Shown: positions 44,642-45,394 of the stretch, piece by piece
How the letters are laid out: every line of letters begins with the position of its first letter
How positions within the stretch are numbered: position 1 is the first letter of the stretch
IMG/VR virus record: IMGVR_UViG_3300043425_000071
Span: 1-45,394 of that record
Source of the DNA: a virus
Direction: 5' to 3' (one strand)
Length of the DNA: 45,394 nucleotides
Made by a program: the position numbers and the translations under genes
Notes under the pieces: model-generated
Told to the model about the DNA's origin: nothing
Databases searched by the model: none
The model's input: the letters and a program-made list of their open reading frames with translations, nothing else

Positions 44642-45394
44642 TTAAGAGTAAGTAATCCAAGCAGAACCATTCCACACTTTTACAGGTTTAACAACCCAAG
44701 CAGAACCCGTCCATACTTTGGCTTGGTAAGGGACAAATGCACTCCCGTTCCACACCTTCAGCCTAGAAACGGCACCACCCGTGGACACTGACACTGACAG
44801 GCCATTGACCTGCACTGCACCATTTGTGATAGTAGTAACAACGTTGGCCGAGACAGACGGTGCAATACCCGTTTCCGTCACAGTGCCAAGTAGCGTAGTA
44901 ACCGACACCCCAGCCGCCACAGAGACTATAGGCGCAAGCCCAACGACAGATACCGTGCCAGTTGTCGTGGATGCTGCCGAAGAGGCGCTGAGAGAGGCGC
45001 TAAGGCCTGCCTCGGTAATTGTGCCTAGGGCGGTAGCCGCTGTGCTAGAGGCCACCACAGAGGGCGCTAGGCCAGTCTCCGTGATGGTCCCTAGAAGAGT
45101 AGTAACCGAGACGTTAGTTGCCGTGGCTACAGTAGGAGCGAAGCCAGTTTCAGTTACTGTTCCGAGGAGAGTAGAGGCAGTGAAGTTACGTTGGGCGACG
45201 ACAGTAGGGGCGACACCAGCGACAGAGACTGTACCAGTTCCGGGGAAGAGTAGAACAGTCCCGGCAGGGGCTTCAAAGAACCAGTCGTTCCATACAGCAT
45301 TAGATGCAGTATTCTCTTGATAGGCATCGCGGTAAAGCAGGGAGTAACCCCTACCCCTACCCCTACCCCTACCCCTACCCCTCAGCCAAGGAGA
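44642..45394 (-). CDS. Repeat-containing receptor-binding/fibre protein, main part (starts at 102)
   Basis: The remainder of the gene that begins at position 102 and crosses the window ends (about 261 residues in total with the six-unit tract). After the (Arg-Gly)6 stretch come about seven repeats of 21-24 residues with the core LLGT(V/I)TETGxAPxV, likely stacked beta strands. Near the C-terminus three copies of a KVWNGSAW-like motif occur (KVWNGSAF, KVWTGSAW, KVWNGSAW), typical of small domains at phage fibre tips. The stop TAA lies 12 nt before the XhlA-like gene. Likely an adhesin; no sequence family recognised. Confidence 0.75.
   Translation of the reverse strand, partial: SPWLRGRGRGRGRGRGYSLLYRDAYQENTASNAVWNDWFFEAPAGTVLLFPGTGTVSVAGVAPTVVAQRNFTASTLLGTVTETGFAPTVATATNVSVTTLLGTITETGLAPSVVASSTAATALGTITEAGLSASLSASSAASTTTGTVSVVGLAPIVSVAAGVSVTTLLGTVTETGIAPSVSANVVTTITNGAVQVNGLSVSVSTGGAVSRLKVWNGSAFVPYQAKVWTGSAWVVKPVKVWNGSAWITYS
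45320..45394. repeat. Terminal redundancy, right copy (matches 1-69)
   Basis: Second copy of the sequence at 1-69 with one more CCCCTA unit. The open frame runs through, and removing either copy yields an uninterrupted gene. Confidence 0.9.

Overview
The window looks like one complete, circularly permuted genome of a lytic, short-tailed (podovirus) tailed phage. The first 69 bases recur as the last 75 bases, differing only by one 6-bp repeat unit, so the unit genome is about 45.32 kb and the two ends join inside one gene. Gene content is T7-like in its core: a primase-helicase, a family A DNA polymerase, a T7-type single-strand binding protein, an exonuclease, endonuclease I, a portal, a scaffold, a HK97-fold capsid protein, tail-tube proteins and giant internal virion proteins. 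No phage RNA polymerase, integrase or repressor is visible. ThyX, a class II (vitamin B12-dependent) ribonucleotide reductase, MazG and PhoH are characteristic, from memory, of marine roseophage SIO1/cobavirus-like podoviruses (Zobellviridae). An alphaproteobacterial, probably marine host is therefore an inference, not something the sequence proves.

Layout. Two divergent arms leave a regulatory region at about 21.85-23.43 kb and converge on a hairpin terminator at about 41.0 kb. The minus-strand arm runs from 22.8 kb down to 1 and continues around the circle from 45.39 to 41.06 kb. In transcription order it carries an HNH nuclease, terminase small subunit, a tail fibre, terminase large subunit, HNH nuclease, portal, scaffold, capsid, head and tail-tube proteins, three internal virion proteins (151, 1461 and 888 aa, the last with a lysozyme-like domain), receptor-binding and fibre proteins, and a lysis cassette (membrane protein, M15 endolysin, holin candidate, overlapping spanin candidates).

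The plus-strand arm (23.4-41.0 kb) begins with about a dozen very small early genes, including a pentapeptide-repeat protein made of 39 near-identical 15-bp units. Next come the primase-helicase (with an internal start like T7 gp4B), an HNH-AP2 nuclease, an acidic lipoprotein, a GC-rich block of unknown genes, and a DNA polymerase split over two overlapping reading frames. Then come SSB, ThyX, a 5'-3' exonuclease, endonuclease I, an endonuclease VII-like protein, a metallophosphoesterase, MazG, the ribonucleotide reductase, PhoH and small membrane proteins. Most neighbours overlap by 1-8 bases (ATGA or TAATG), indicating translationally coupled operons.

How it works together. Several intergenic gaps carry sigma70-type promoters (TTGACA-17-TAnnnT), so the phage probably relies on host RNA polymerase throughout. 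ThyX, the reductase, MazG and the nucleases point to degradation of host DNA and remodelling of the nucleotide pool. Points most worth a second look are the in-frame (Arg-Gly)n repeat that varies between the window ends, the split polymerase with an altered O-helix, the structured leader before thyX, the recent pentapeptide-repeat expansion, the repeat-rich control region, and four free-standing HNH/endoVII-type nucleases abutting core genes.
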